Part shown: one piece after another, positions 27,567-36,818 of the stretch | Position numbering within the stretch: position 1 is the first letter of the stretch | Layout: each line of letters starts with the position of its first letter | Origin: Citricoccus sp. SGAir0253 | GTDB lineage: Bacteria; Actinomycetota; Actinomycetes; Actinomycetales; Micrococcaceae | Length of the DNA: 64,000 nucleotides | Assembly (NCBI RefSeq): GCF_005877055.1 | Contig: NZ_CP039424.1 | Location: 2,666,001-2,730,000, forward strand | Reading direction: 5' to 3' | The notes under the pieces: model-generated | What the model saw: the letters and a program-made list of their open reading frames with translations, nothing else | Database searches by the model: none | Told to the model about the DNA's origin: nothing | Made by a program: the position numbers and the translations under genes

Positions 27567-28091
27567 TCAGTCCCGCCCGAGCCGGGTCAGGGTCTCGCGC
27601 TGGTCCTCGCTCAGCCGCACGGGGCGTCCCGTGGCGGCGTCCACGAACACCATGGTGGTGCCGGCGGTGACGCACTCCGCGCCGTCCACGCCGTCCCGCA
27701 CGGAGTAGGCGACCTCGATCGAGGCGCCCTTGGCGGCGGCCACCCAGACCCACACGGTGGCCGGGACGGTGCGGTACTCCAGGGGCCGGCGGTAGCGGAT
27801 GCGGTGCTCCGAGATCAGCACCTGCACGGAGTCGGGCACCCCGTCGAGCAGGGACATCGGCGCCGGGGCCCCCGGGCGGCCGGTGCCCGCCGGCACGCCG
27901 AACGCCAGGATGCGGGCCTCCTCGAGGATGGAGGCCACCCGGACGTTGTTCACGTGGCCGTAGGCGTCCATGTCCCCCCAGCGCAGGGGGACCTCCACGC
28001 GCACGCCGGGGCCGCCGCCGTCGGGACGGTCCTCGATGGTCCCGGTCACCGGCCGCGTGGGGCCGGGCGCCGTCGCCTGCTCAGCGGCCAT
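27567..28091 (-). CDS. Acyl-CoA thioesterase, hotdog fold
   Basis: 174 residues. RWGDMDAYGHVNN holds the catalytic Asp of the 4-hydroxybenzoyl-CoA-thioesterase/YbgC clan. A ~35-residue Pro/Gly-rich N-terminus precedes it. It hydrolyses an acyl-CoA, substrate unknown. Its start overlaps the end of the App1-like gene by 11 bp, and its stop lies 2 bp before the next gene, so all three are coupled. Confidence 0.88.
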   Translation of the reverse strand: MAAEQATAPGPTRPVTGTIEDRPDGGGPGVRVEVPLRWGDMDAYGHVNNVRVASILEEARILAFGVPAGTGRPGAPAPMSLLDGVPDSVQVLISEHRIRYRRPLEYRTVPATVWVWVAAAKGASIEVAYSVRDGVDGAECVTAGTTMVFVDAATGRPVRLSEDQRETLTRLGRD

Positions 28092-29358
28092 GGCCCACCG
28101 CGTCCCCCGCCGTGCGCGCCTCGGCCAGGCCCTCGGGCGGGCGGCGGCCCGCCGCGCCCACCCCGTCGGCCGTGCCCTCCAGGGCGTCCTCCGGCTCGGG
28201 GTCCACGCCGGTGTCCCGGGCGTTGCGGGGCCACGTCAGTGGCACGGCGGCGGCGCGCTCGGCGTCGAGGATGCCGAGCTCCTCGAGCTGGCGGGCCAGC
28301 GAGGCGCCGTCCGGCCCGTAGCACCACGGCACCCCGGGGGTCGTGTCCCGGGTGTCCGTGGCCCGGCCACCGGCCAGCAGGGCCTGCGACGGCGTCAGCT
28401 GGCGGATGACGATCGCCCGCACTTTCTCCGGGTGCCGGCGGGCGAAGTCGGCGTAGATCTCGGGATCGTGCTGGCCGTCGTCGCCGATCAGCAGCCACCG
28501 CACCCCGGGGAACTCGCGGGCGAGCCGGTCCAGCTGGGTGACCTTGTGCTCCATGCCGGAGCGGAACCACCGGTCCTCGGTGGGGCCCCAGCTGGTCAGC
28601 AGCAGCGGGCCGAACGGGTAGAGGTTGCGGGAGAGGAACCGGGACAGGGTCTGGGCCACGTTCCACGCGCCGGTGGACAGGTAGACCACCGGGGAGGCGG
28701 GGTGCTGCTCCAGCAGCCGGTGCAGCATGACCGACATGCCCGGGGTCGGCGTGCGGGCGTGCTCGTCCAGCACGAAGGAGTTCCACGCGGCGAGCATCGG
28801 CCGCGGCAGGTAGGTGACCACCACGGTGTCGTCGATGTCCGAGACGACGCCGGTGCTCACCCCGTCCTCCACGATGTACACGTCCGAGGTGGTCGGCTCG
28901 CTGCCGTCGGACTCCAGGGTGACGGTCTGCCAGCCCGGCTCCATCTCCACCTCGACGACGGCGTCCACCACGCCACCGCGGTCGGCGCGCACGGTGAAGG
29001 TGCGCCCGCCGGCCATCACCCGCACCCGGGCGTAGGGCACGGGCGGGGAGGTGAAGTTGTGCCAGCCGCGCATCCCGTCCTCGACGACCTTGGACAGCCG
29101 GCGGCCGTTCTCGAACGCCTCGTCCGGGGCCATCACCACGCGGGAGAACACGCGGATCCATCCCGTGGTGCCGTAGCCGGTGAAGGACATCAGCGTGGGC
29201 TGGTGGCCGGCCCTGATCGCCGCGGAGCGCCGCAGCCGGTGCCAGCGGTCCTGCAGCAGGGTGGCCACGTGCTCGGTGACCAGGGGCTCCCGGTCCTCGA
29301 GCAGCGGGGACGGCGGGGCGTCCGGGGCAGGCGGGGAGGCGGGGTTCCGTTCGGCCAT
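28081..29358 (-). CDS. App1-family phosphatase-domain protein (DUF2183)
   Basis: 425 residues. The haloacid-dehalogenase-type motif VVSDIDDTVV (residues 171-180) and LIGDDGQHDPEIY (about 310-322) match App1, a phosphatidate phosphatase of yeast; bacterial members are uncharacterised phosphatases. WFRSGMEHKV lies between. The start at 29358 is chosen because the upstream frame is non-coding; GATACT ends 7 nt before it, suggesting a leaderless mRNA. First gene of the operon with the thioesterase and spermidine-synthase-like gene; a lipid-related role is inferred. Confidence 0.85.
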   Translation of the reverse strand: MAERNPASPPAPDAPPSPLLEDREPLVTEHVATLLQDRWHRLRRSAAIRAGHQPTLMSFTGYGTTGWIRVFSRVVMAPDEAFENGRRLSKVVEDGMRGWHNFTSPPVPYARVRVMAGGRTFTVRADRGGVVDAVVEVEMEPGWQTVTLESDGSEPTTSDVYIVEDGVSTGVVSDIDDTVVVTYLPRPMLAAWNSFVLDEHARTPTPGMSVMLHRLLEQHPASPVVYLSTGAWNVAQTLSRFLSRNLYPFGPLLLTSWGPTEDRWFRSGMEHKVTQLDRLAREFPGVRWLLIGDDGQHDPEIYADFARRHPEKVRAIVIRQLTPSQALLAGGRATDTRDTTPGVPWCYGPDGASLARQLEELGILDAERAAAVPLTWPRNARDTGVDPEPEDALEGTADGVGAAGRRPPEGLAEARTAGDAVGHGR

Positions 29359-29517
29359 GTCCCCCAGTATCCACCACCCCGGGGGTGCACCCCACCCCGC
29401 ATGACGGCGCGGCCCGCACCGACGGCGCCGGGCGTGGCCCCGCCTCCGCCCCGCCACGGCCCCGCTTCGACCCCGCCCGGCCGCCGCCCGCCCGCCGGGC
29501 GCCGCCGGGCGCCGCCG

Positions 29518-30963
29518 TCACACGGTGCGGCGCAGGGGCACCTCCCGGATGGCGGAGACCGCGAAGACGGCCGGCAGCGCGATGACGGCGGCCAGCGCGA
29601 ACAGCGCCCCGGAGCCGTTGGCGTAGGTGTCCGCCACCTGCCCCGGTGTCCCGGCCCCCAGCAGCTGGATGGCCATCAGGGAGCCGAGCACCGAGTTGCC
29701 GATCGCCCCGCCCACGGTGCGGAAGAAGGTGACGGCCGCCGAGGAGGCCCCGATCTCCATCACGGTCACGGTGTTCTGCACGGCGAGCACGACGTTCTGG
29801 ATGACCATGCCGAGCCCCAGGCCCACGAGGAGGAGCTTGGTCCCGATGAGCCAGTAGGACGTGGTGGCGTCCACCAAGCCGAGCCAGGCCGTGGCGGCCA
29901 CGGCCACCACGGAACCGGCCACGAGGTAGGGCTTCCACCGCCCGTACCGGGTGATCAGCTGGCCGGTGGTGACGGAGCCGATGAGGTTGCCGAGGATGAG
30001 CGGCAGCGTGAGCAGCCCGGACTGCGTGGGCTCCAGGCCGCGGCCGTTCTGGAAGTACAGGCCGAGGTAGGCCGGCAGCGAGAACATCAGCACGGCCACG
30101 CTGACCGAGGCCACGATGGCCAGCACGGTGGTGCGGTTGCGGAAGATCCGCAGGTTCATGACGGGCTCCACGGAGCGGGACTCCAGCCACAGGAACAGGA
30201 CCGCGAGCGCCACCACGGAGCCCAGGAACGCCGCGGACTGCCAGGACAGCCAGGCGAAGTACACGGGATTGCCCGCGAACGAGACCCAGACGAGCAGCAG
30301 GCACGTGGCCAGCGCCAGGACGGTGGCGCCCCACCAGTCGATGTGCACGGGGCGGCCCACGTGCACGATCCTCAGCGTCTTGGCGATCACCACCATGGCC
30401 AGCACGGCCAGCGGCACGCCCACCCAGAAGGTCCACCGCCAGCCGATGGTGTCCACGATCAGCCCGCCGAGCAGCGGCCCGGCGGCCGTGGCGGTGGCCA
30501 TCACGGCGCCCATGTACCCGGCGTAGCGGCCGCGCTCGCGCGGGGCGATGATCGCGCCCATGATGGCCATGGACAGTGCCCCGAGCCCGCCGACGCCGAT
30601 CCCCTGGATCACGCGGCCGGCGATCAGCCAGTTCATGTCCGGGGCGGCCCCGGCCACCACGGACCCGGCGATGAAGATCAGCAGCGTGAGCTGGATCAGC
30701 CGCTTCTTGTCCACCAGGTCCGCGAGCTTGCCCCAGATGGGCGTGGTCGCGGCGTTGGCCAGCAGCGTGCCGGTGAGGACCCAGGAGTACTGGATCTGGT
30801 CCCCGCCGAGGTGGTGGACGATGACCGGCAGCGCGGTCACCACGATGTTGATGGAGAGCATGGCCGCGAAGAACCCGGCCAGGATGCCGGTGAGGGCCTC
30901 GAGGATCTCGCGGTGGCCCATCGGCGGGGCCGCGGCGGCCACCGGCGCGGACGGTGCGGTCAC
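29518..30963 (-). CDS. MFS drug transporter, DHA2 (EmrB/QacA-like) family
   Basis: 481 residues, about 14 helices. The N-terminal LSINIVVTALPVIVHHLGG and GKLADLVDKKRL loop and the GPLLGG motif in helix 5 identify a proton-driven DHA2 exporter. Its GTG start overlaps the MarR stop (GTGA). It is probably repressed by that MarR and expels a toxic compound that acts as the inducer. Confidence 0.93.
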   Translation of the reverse strand: MTAPSAPVAAAAPPMGHREILEALTGILAGFFAAMLSINIVVTALPVIVHHLGGDQIQYSWVLTGTLLANAATTPIWGKLADLVDKKRLIQLTLLIFIAGSVVAGAAPDMNWLIAGRVIQGIGVGGLGALSMAIMGAIIAPRERGRYAGYMGAVMATATAAGPLLGGLIVDTIGWRWTFWVGVPLAVLAMVVIAKTLRIVHVGRPVHIDWWGATVLALATCLLLVWVSFAGNPVYFAWLSWQSAAFLGSVVALAVLFLWLESRSVEPVMNLRIFRNRTTVLAIVASVSVAVLMFSLPAYLGLYFQNGRGLEPTQSGLLTLPLILGNLIGSVTTGQLITRYGRWKPYLVAGSVVAVAATAWLGLVDATTSYWLIGTKLLLVGLGLGMVIQNVVLAVQNTVTVMEIGASSAAVTFFRTVGGAIGNSVLGSLMAIQLLGAGTPGQVADTYANGSGALFALAAVIALPAVFAVSAIREVPLRRTV

Positions 30964-31463
30964 GGGCGGGCCCCCTTCACGGCGTGCAGCCCCCGGCGGA
31001 ACTCCTCGACCATGCGCTCCATGGAGCCGGTGAAGTCCCGCACCTCCTCGTCCGCGAGGCCGCCGAGCGCCTGCTGCAGGACGGTCACGCGCCGGGCGCG
31101 CAACTCGCGGACGGCCTCCTGCCCGGCGTCCGTCAGGCTGGTCAGCGCGGCCCGCGCGTCGTCCGGGTCGGGGACGCGTCCCACGAGGCCCTGGGCCTCC
31201 AGGTCCGCCAGCTGCCGGGACATCGGCGCCGCGCCGACGCCGAGCCAGTCGGCGATGTCCTTGGCGCGGGCCGGCTCATGGCGCAGCAGGTAGAACAACG
31301 TGGCCTGGGCGGCGGGACCGGGATCGTCGGGGTGCTGCTGGGTGCGGAAGCCCCAGCGGACCACGCGCTCGAACGCCTGCAGGACGGAGAGCAGGTCGTC
31401 GGCCACCTCCCGGCTGAGGGGGGCGTGCTCGGGACGGACGGGTGATGGGCTCGGATCGGCCAT
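30960..31463 (-). CDS. MarR-family repressor
   Basis: 167 residues from ATG 31463. The winged helix spans about residues 45-115: LRHEPARAKDIADWLGVGAAPMSRQLADLEAQGLV, then the D-x-R wing (PDPDDARAALTSLT). GGAGG lies 8 bases before ATG. Two operator-like dyads overlap the start region and the promoter, predicting autorepression together with the downstream efflux gene. Confidence 0.92.
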   Translation of the reverse strand: MADPSPSPVRPEHAPLSREVADDLLSVLQAFERVVRWGFRTQQHPDDPGPAAQATLFYLLRHEPARAKDIADWLGVGAAPMSRQLADLEAQGLVGRVPDPDDARAALTSLTDAGQEAVRELRARRVTVLQQALGGLADEEVRDFTGSMERMVEEFRRGLHAVKGARP

Positions 31464-31465
31464 TT

Positions 31466-31512
31466 GGTTACCTCCGGCAACCAATTCTAGGTTTGCTTGC
31501 CTCCGGCAACAA
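31466..31512 (-). promoter_or_regulatory. MarR promoter with two operator dyads
   Basis: On the minus strand TTGTTG (31512-31507), a 17-bp spacer and TAGAAT (31489-31484) form a good promoter. One dyad, TTGCCTCCGGCAA (31497-31509), lies between and over the -35. A second, GGTTACCTCCGGCAACC (31466-31482), covers the ribosome site. Centres are 29 bp apart. Both share the core GCC-TCC-GGC. Confidence 0.75.
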
Positions 31513-31633
31513 GGTCGTGCGGTGTGAGTTCGGCGACGTCGGCCCGGTCCGCATCCGGTGCTGCTCCGGCCCCGTTCCGGACCCGTTCGGGACCCGGCGC
31601 CGGCCCCGGGCCCGCCGCCGATAGGCTGGCGGC

Positions 31634-32593
31634 ATGCCGAGCACCGTCCCGTCCCCCGCCGAGCTGCGCCGCGTGGCGGTCGAGGCCGCCACCGCCTGCG
31701 CCCCGCGGCTGGTCCGCGCCTTCCGGTCCACCCCCGCCGAGATCGACCTGGGCACCAAGCGCAACACCCATGACCTCGTCACCGTCCACGACCGGGCCAC
31801 CGAGGACGAGCTCGTCCGGTTGCTGGGCCGGGCGGTGCCGGGCAGCCGGTTCACCGGCGAGGAGGGCGGCGCGCGCGGTGCGGACGCGGCGGTGGAGTGG
31901 ATCATCGACCCGATCGACGGCACCGCGAACTTCGCCCACGGCTTCGCCATGTTCTCCGTCTCCGTGGCCGCCGCCGTCGAGGGCGAGGTGGTGGCCGGCG
32001 TCGTGCTGGACCCGGTGAACGGCCTGGAGTTCTCCGCGGACGACGCGGGCGCGTACCTCAACGGCGAGCGGTTCGGCGCCGGGCCATCGGACGGGTCCGG
32101 GACGGACGGCGCCCCGGACGTGGCGGGCGGCGCCGGCAGCGCCCCCGCGCCGGCCCCCGAGCACGCGCTGAACCTCGTGACCTCCTACCCCTCGGCCGAG
32201 GCCCTCGCGGTGGACGGGCCGGCGGCCCTGGAGCGCTTCGGCCGGCTCGTGGACGCCTATGCCACCGTCCGGCGCACCGTCTCGGGGGCGCTCGAGCTGG
32301 CCTACACGGCGATCGGCTGGGCGGACGTGACCCTCGGGGTGGACACGAACCCCTGGGACGTGGCGGTGGGCCAGCTGCTCGTGCGCCGGGCGGGCGGTCG
32401 CTACGTGGCCCGGTCCTACGCCGCCGGGGCGGACGGGGGACGCGGCGCGCACCTGGCGCCGTGCTACGTCGCCGTGGCCCCTGGCCGCGCGGCCCCGACG
32501 GCGCTGGGTGTCCTGGAGGAGACGGTCGCCGCCCGCCGTGCGGCCGGCCACCGCCGCGCGGGCCGTGAGACGTCCCCCACACTGGCCGGATGA
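31634..32593 (+). CDS. Inositol monophosphatase-family phosphatase
   Basis: 319 residues. Metal-binding motifs are Glu76-Glu77 (TGEEGG), DPIDGTANF (Asp92, Asp95) and NPWDVAVG. It belongs to the Li+-sensitive phosphatases (inositol-1-P, histidinol-P or PAP as substrates; not resolved here). An Ala/Gly/Pro-rich insert (about residues 150-175) and a His/Arg-rich tail are unusual. TAGGCT is 6 nt before ATG. Confidence 0.9.
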   Translation: MPSTVPSPAELRRVAVEAATACAPRLVRAFRSTPAEIDLGTKRNTHDLVTVHDRATEDELVRLLGRAVPGSRFTGEEGGARGADAAVEWIIDPIDGTANFAHGFAMFSVSVAAAVEGEVVAGVVLDPVNGLEFSADDAGAYLNGERFGAGPSDGSGTDGAPDVAGGAGSAPAPAPEHALNLVTSYPSAEALAVDGPAALERFGRLVDAYATVRRTVSGALELAYTAIGWADVTLGVDTNPWDVAVGQLLVRRAGGRYVARSYAAGADGGRGAHLAPCYVAVAPGRAAPTALGVLEETVAARRAAGHRRAGRETSPTLAG

Positions 32594-32605
32594 CCGGCCG
32601 CACGG

Positions 32606-32611
32606 GATAAT
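32606..32611 (+). promoter_or_regulatory. -10-like hexamer upstream of the PPOX-family gene
   Basis: GATAAT is one of the best -10 matches in the window. It predicts a leader of about 105 nt before 32723. No clear -35. Confidence 0.45.
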
Positions 32612-32722
32612 GGAAGTGCCCGCTGACCGGGGCCTCCGCGAGGGAGCGGACGTGACCGGAGCGGGCACCAGGCCGGGCGGTCCGCGCGCCGGCCGCGACG
32701 AGGCACGCAGGAGGCCGGGCCC

Positions 32723-33157
32723 ATGATGTTCGAACACCCCGACGACGAGGCCATCCTGGTCCTGGACGAAGACCAGTGCTGGAGGATCCTGGAGGGCACC
32801 CGGCACGGCCGCCTGGGCCTGCGGGTCAACGACGAGCTCGACCTGGTCCCGGTGAACTTCATCGCCCGGGACCGCCGGATCTACTTCCGCACGGCGCCGG
32901 GGAACAAGCTCGCCGAGCTGACCATCAACCCCAAGGTCATCTTCGAGGCGGACGGCATCCTCTCGGACGAGGCATGGTCCGTGCTCGCCCGCGGCAGCGC
33001 CCGCGTGCTGGAGACGGAGGACGAGATCTCGTTCGCGGAGTCCTTGGGTATTGACCCCTGGGTCCCCACGTATAAGGATTTCTTCATAGAGGTCACGGTC
33101 AACCGGGTCACCGGTCGGCACTTCATCTTCGGTGAGCAGCCCGAGCGCTTCGACTAG
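32723..33157 (+). CDS. Pyridoxamine 5'-phosphate oxidase-like flavin/F420-binding protein
   Basis: 144 residues, a split-barrel fold. MMFEHPDDEAILVLDEDQCWRI then RHGRLGLRVNDELDLVPVNF is the usual start of actinobacterial PPOX-family proteins that bind FMN or F420. The cofactor and substrate are unknown. GGAGG lies about 10 bases upstream. Codons 107-124 use several rare codons (TTG, GGT, ATT, TAT, GAT, ATA) unlike the rest. Confidence 0.85.
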   Translation: MMFEHPDDEAILVLDEDQCWRILEGTRHGRLGLRVNDELDLVPVNFIARDRRIYFRTAPGNKLAELTINPKVIFEADGILSDEAWSVLARGSARVLETEDEISFAESLGIDPWVPTYKDFFIEVTVNRVTGRHFIFGEQPERFD

Positions 33158-33180
33158 CAGCCGGCGGCACACCACCCCAC

Positions 33181-33217
33181 CGGGCCCCCGGCAGCTGACG
33201 CGCTCGCCGGGGGCCCG
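33181..33217. terminator. Bidirectional terminator-like hairpin
   Basis: CGGGCCCCCGGC (33181-33192) pairs exactly with GCCGGGGGCCCG (33206-33217) around a 13-nt loop, between two convergent genes. Confidence 0.65.
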
Positions 33218-33250
33218 TTGCGTGCGGGTGGACCGCCGCCCCGACCGGCC

Positions 33251-34912
33251 TCAGCCGGCCACGTGGCTCGGCGCCCACATCCTCAGCCGCGTCCGCACCA
33301 CCACCAGGTTCGGTCCCTCCCCCGCCAGCGCGCGCGCCAAGGCCGGCCCCACGTCCTCCACGGCGGCCTCCTCGGCCGGCACCCCGAAGGACGCGGCGAG
33401 GGCCGCGAAGTCCGGCCGGCACAGCTCGGTCGCGGTGGCCCGGCCGAACGTGTCCTGCATGTACTCGCGCAGGATGCCGTAGCCGCCGTCGTCCACCACG
33501 AGCCACGTCACGGGGACCGCGTGCTGCCGCGCCGCGGCGAGCTCGGCCACCGAGTACATGGCCGAGCCGTCACCCGCCACGGCGAGCACCCGCTCCCCGG
33601 TGCCGACGGCCCCTCCCAGCGCGGCGGGGAAGGCGTAGCCGAGCCCGCCCGCCCCCTGCGCCGAGTGGAACTGGCCCCGGCGGGCGTCCCAGCAGTTCCA
33701 GGCCCAGTACGCGGCGATCGTCATGTCCCAGTAGGTCTGCATGGCGTCCGGCACCGCCTCCCTGACGTCGGCCAGGAACCGCCGCTCGCGCTCCAGGCCC
33801 TGGCCGTCGAGCCGGGACCGCACGGCCGCCAGGGTCCGCTCGACCACCCGCGCGGCCGGCTCGCCGTGCCAGTCCGGGCCGGCCGTCGTCGTGCCCTCCA
33901 GGGCGGCCGCGAGCGCGCCGAGCGCGGCGCCGGCGTCCGCCCGCACCCCCAGCGTGGGGAAGTTGGACTCGAGGACCCGGGGTTCGGCGTCGACCTGGAT
34001 GAGCCGTCCCCGCGGGACGAGCGTGAAGTAGTTGGAGGTGACCTCCCCCAGGGAGGAGCCGACCACGAGCAGCACCTCGGCGTCCTCCAGCACCTCGGTC
34101 ACGTGCCGGTCCTCGACCCACGAGCCGAGCGAGAGCGGGTGGTCCGCGGGGAAGGCCGAGTTCCCGCCGGGGGTGCAGACCACCGGCGCCTCCAGCAGCT
34201 CGGCCACCCGGCGCAGCTGCGCGACCGCCGCGGGCCCGGACCGGCGCACCCCTCCCCCGGCCACGATCGCCGTCCGCCGGGAGGCGGCCAGCCAGCGCAC
34301 CGACTCCTCGATGAGTTCCGCCCGCGGCGGGTGCTCGGAGGGCACCGCCAGTGCGTCCCGCACCGGCGGGACGAGCACCTCCCCCAGCAGCACGTCCTGC
34401 GGCACCTCCACCCACACCGGGCCCTGCGGGACGGTCACCGCCTGGGCCCAGGCGTCCTGCAGGGCCGAGGGGATGCCGGAGGCGTGGTGCACCGTGGCCT
34501 GGGCCTTGGTGACGTTGCGCGCCGAGGCCTTCTGGTCGTCGAGCTGGTGCAGCATCCCCTTGCGGCGCGCCCCCAGCCCCGCGACGGGGATCTGGGAGGC
34601 GACGACGACCACGGGCACGGCGGTCGCGTACGCCTCCTGGAGCCCGGCCAGGGCGGTCAGCGCGCCGGGACCGGTGGACAGGAACAGCACGCCGACCTCG
34701 CCCGTGGCCCGCGAGTAGCCGTCGGCGGCGAACGCCGCGTTGTTCTCCACGCGGGAGGAGACGAAGCGCAGGGAGGACCGGGACAGCGCGTCGAAGAGCC
34801 CCAGGGCGTGCTGGCCCGGGATGCCGAACACCGTGCGGGCGCCCAGGGCCTGCAGGGTCTCCACGACGAGGTCGCCGCCCGTGCGCGCGCGGGGTCCGGC
34901 CCCGCCGCTCAC
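33251..34912 (-). CDS. Thiamine-pyrophosphate enzyme, candidate 2-ketoarginine decarboxylase (acetolactate-synthase-like)
   Basis: 553 residues, three-domain TPP enzyme. Glu56 ([15 protein letters not shown]) activates the cofactor; [12 protein letters not shown] (about residue 437) is the TPP/Mg site. It is not a typical biosynthetic acetolactate synthase: there is no ilvN and no ilv context. Its start overlaps the ureohydrolase stop (ATGA). In the arginine transaminase pathway the TPP enzyme AruI decarboxylates 2-ketoarginine and a ureohydrolase then cleaves 4-guanidinobutyrate, so that role is proposed by context. Confidence 0.85.
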   Translation of the reverse strand: MSGGAGPRARTGGDLVVETLQALGARTVFGIPGQHALGLFDALSRSSLRFVSSRVENNAAFAADGYSRATGEVGVLFLSTGPGALTALAGLQEAYATAVPVVVVASQIPVAGLGARRKGMLHQLDDQKASARNVTKAQATVHHASGIPSALQDAWAQAVTVPQGPVWVEVPQDVLLGEVLVPPVRDALAVPSEHPPRAELIEESVRWLAASRRTAIVAGGGVRRSGPAAVAQLRRVAELLEAPVVCTPGGNSAFPADHPLSLGSWVEDRHVTEVLEDAEVLLVVGSSLGEVTSNYFTLVPRGRLIQVDAEPRVLESNFPTLGVRADAGAALGALAAALEGTTTAGPDWHGEPAARVVERTLAAVRSRLDGQGLERERRFLADVREAVPDAMQTYWDMTIAAYWAWNCWDARRGQFHSAQGAGGLGYAFPAALGGAVGTGERVLAVAGDGSAMYSVAELAAARQHAVPVTWLVVDDGGYGILREYMQDTFGRATATELCRPDFAALAASFGVPAEEAAVEDVGPALARALAGEGPNLVVVRTRLRMWAPSHVAG

Positions 34913-35955
34913 CGCGCGTCCCCGGGCTCATGGGGCCCGGTGGCCCCGTCCCCGGCGCCGGCCCCGTCCCGGTCCGCGCGGCGCTGCGCCATGAGGGTGA
35001 TGAGCTCGTACGCCACGTGGGCGGCGGCGATGCCGGTGAGCTCGGCGTGGTCGTAGGCCGGTGCCACCTCCACGACGTCGGCGCCCACCAGGTCCAGTCC
35101 GCGCAGCCCCCGCAGGATCTCGAGCAGCTCCCGGCTGGTGAGCCCCCCGGCCTCGGGCGTCCCCGTCCCGGGGGCGTGGGCGGGGTCGAGCACGTCGATG
35201 TCCACGGAGACGTACAGGGGCCGGTCCCCGATCCGCGCGGCCAGCCGCGCGGCCACGGCGTCGGCGCCGTGCCGGTAGACGTCCGCGGCGGTGATGATCC
35301 CGAAGCCGAACCCGCGGTCGTCCTCGAGGTCGCGGGCCCCGTAGAGCGGGCCGCGGGTGCCGACGTGGCACAGCGCCGCGGCGTCCAGCAGGCCCTCCTC
35401 GGCCGCCCGCCGGAACGGGGTGCCGTGCGTGTAGGCGGCCCCGAAGTACGTGTCCCACGTGTCCAGGTGGGCGTCCAAGTGCAGCAGCGCCACGGGTCGG
35501 CCGGCGCGCTCGACGGCGGCGCGCAGCAGCGGCAGCGCGACGGTGTGGTCCCCGCCGAGGGCCAGCAGGGAGGCCCCGCCGGCGGTGAGGGCGAGGGCCC
35601 CGGCCTGCACGGCCTCGATCGCGGCCCCGAGGTCGAAGGGGTTCACCACGAGGTCCCCGGCGTCGGCCACCTGCGCCTGGGCGAACGGGGCGGTCCCGCT
35701 CGCCGGGTTGTAGGGGCGCAGCAGCCGCGAGGACTGGCGCACGTGCCCCGGACCGAACCGGGCCCCGGGCCGGTAGGAGACCCCCGAGTCGAAGGGGACG
35801 CCCGCGACGACGATCCCGGGCGGCCGCCCGGCGGCCTCGGCCTCGTCGAGGCGCGGCAGCAGGGCGAACGTCGGCGCTCCCCCGTACCGCGGCACCCGGG
35901 ACGAGTCGACCGGGCCGAGCCGCCCGTTCTCCGTGACGCGGGGGATGTGCACCAT
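34909..35955 (-). CDS. Agmatinase/guanidinobutyrase-family ureohydrolase
   Basis: 348 residues. Mn2+ ligands are His137 ([10 protein letters not shown]), DAHLD (Asp161, His163, Asp165) and SVDIDVLDP (about 250-258). It removes urea from a guanidino compound: agmatine, 4-guanidinobutyrate or related. With the coupled TPP enzyme, 4-guanidinobutyrate is the favoured guess. Start ATG 35955 with TACCGT 7 nt upstream suggests a nearly leaderless mRNA. Confidence 0.9.
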   Translation of the reverse strand: MVHIPRVTENGRLGPVDSSRVPRYGGAPTFALLPRLDEAEAAGRPPGIVVAGVPFDSGVSYRPGARFGPGHVRQSSRLLRPYNPASGTAPFAQAQVADAGDLVVNPFDLGAAIEAVQAGALALTAGGASLLALGGDHTVALPLLRAAVERAGRPVALLHLDAHLDTWDTYFGAAYTHGTPFRRAAEEGLLDAAALCHVGTRGPLYGARDLEDDRGFGFGIITAADVYRHGADAVAARLAARIGDRPLYVSVDIDVLDPAHAPGTGTPEAGGLTSRELLEILRGLRGLDLVGADVVEVAPAYDHAELTGIAAAHVAYELITLMAQRRADRDGAGAGDGATGPHEPGDAR

Positions 35956-35996
35956 GGGCCTCACGGTATGGCCTGGCACGGCCCACGGCCAGAGGG

Positions 35997-36332
35997 TCAG
36001 ATCGACCACATGGCGACCACGCCCAGCAGGGCGAGCACCACCACGAGGCCCCCGAGCCACAGCACGGCCCCCACGTCGGCGTGGACCCGCTCGCGCGCGA
36101 TCCCCGCGGCCTGGACCCGGTAGCGGGACCGCTGCGTCCAGTGGATGACCAGCGCCGCCACCGCGCACAGGGCGGCCGGCGCGAGGGCGAGCACGCCGAC
36201 CGTGCCGTACCACCGCAGGAACATGGCCGCGGAGACGACCATGGCCAGCAGGGACCGGTCCCAGCTCATCACGGTGCGCTCGGGCTGCAGGCCCGGGTCC
36301 TGGTGCAGGGCGGTCGCCCCCGGCAGTGCCAT
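35997..36332 (-). CDS. DUF202 membrane protein
   Basis: 111 residues with three helices. The [17 protein letters not shown] segment is the DUF202 hallmark (LQPERTxLSWxR). Function unknown. It lies 12 bp after another DUF202 gene; together they look like a paired operon. Confidence 0.85.
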   Translation of the reverse strand: MALPGATALHQDPGLQPERTVMSWDRSLLAMVVSAAMFLRWYGTVGVLALAPAALCAVAALVIHWTQRSRYRVQAAGIARERVHADVGAVLWLGGLVVVLALLGVVAMWSI

Positions 36333-36344
36333 CGGCGTCCCGGC

Positions 36345-36752
36345 TCAGGCCGGCCGGAGCACGACGAAGACCAGCAGCGCCACCGCCACGAGCGCACCGC
36401 CCGTGGCGAGGATGGGCACCACCAGCGGCAGCGGCATCGGCCGGCCGTTGCGCATGGCCCGCTCCACCCGGATCCAGCGGAACCCCGCCGAGATGGCCAG
36501 CAGGGCGGCGATGAGCAGCAGGACGGACCCGGCCAGCTTGCGGGTCAGCGGATCGAACAGCGAGCCCGTGAAGGCCTCGACCGCGATCCCGCCAGCCACC
36601 AGCGCCAGGGAGGTGCGGATCCAGGCCAGGAACGTGCGCTCGTTGGCCAGGGTGAACCGCGGGTCGGGCTCCTGGCCGCCATCGAGGAGCCGGGTGGCGA
36701 ACCGGCTCCGGGTCGGCAGGGTGGAGTCCTCTGCTCCCTGGGGTGACGTCAT
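36345..36752 (-). CDS. YidH-type DUF202 membrane protein
   Basis: 135 residues with three helices. [20 protein letters not shown] is the conserved DUF202/YidH motif. Function unknown. It is divergent from the ferritin-like CCC1 gene and upstream of the second DUF202 gene. ATG 36752 has GGGG nearby. Confidence 0.87.
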   Translation of the reverse strand: MTSPQGAEDSTLPTRSRFATRLLDGGQEPDPRFTLANERTFLAWIRTSLALVAGGIAVEAFTGSLFDPLTRKLAGSVLLLIAALLAISAGFRWIRVERAMRNGRPMPLPLVVPILATGGALVAVALLVFVVLRPA

Positions 36753-36762
36753 GTCCCCATCG

Positions 36763-36792
36763 TAGAATGGACGGGGTCGGCAGACCGACCCC
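36763..36792 (+). promoter_or_regulatory. -10 element and start-site hairpin of the ferritin-like CCC1 gene
   Basis: TAGAAT (36763-36768) is followed 4 bp on by a perfect 8-bp inverted repeat GGGGTCGG / CCGACCCC (36773-36780, 36785-36792) that would overlap the transcription start. It may be an operator for a metal-responsive repressor or a 5' RNA hairpin. Confidence 0.5.
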
Positions 36793-36818
36793 TCGACCAG
36801 TCCCGGAGCCCTTCCTCG

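Noticed and set aside
33251-35955. Clavam-type pair (CeaS carboxyethylarginine synthase plus amidinohydrolase)
   Set aside because: Both enzyme families fit, but no beta-lactam synthetase or clavaminate synthase is nearby. The arginine transaminase pathway explains the pair more simply.
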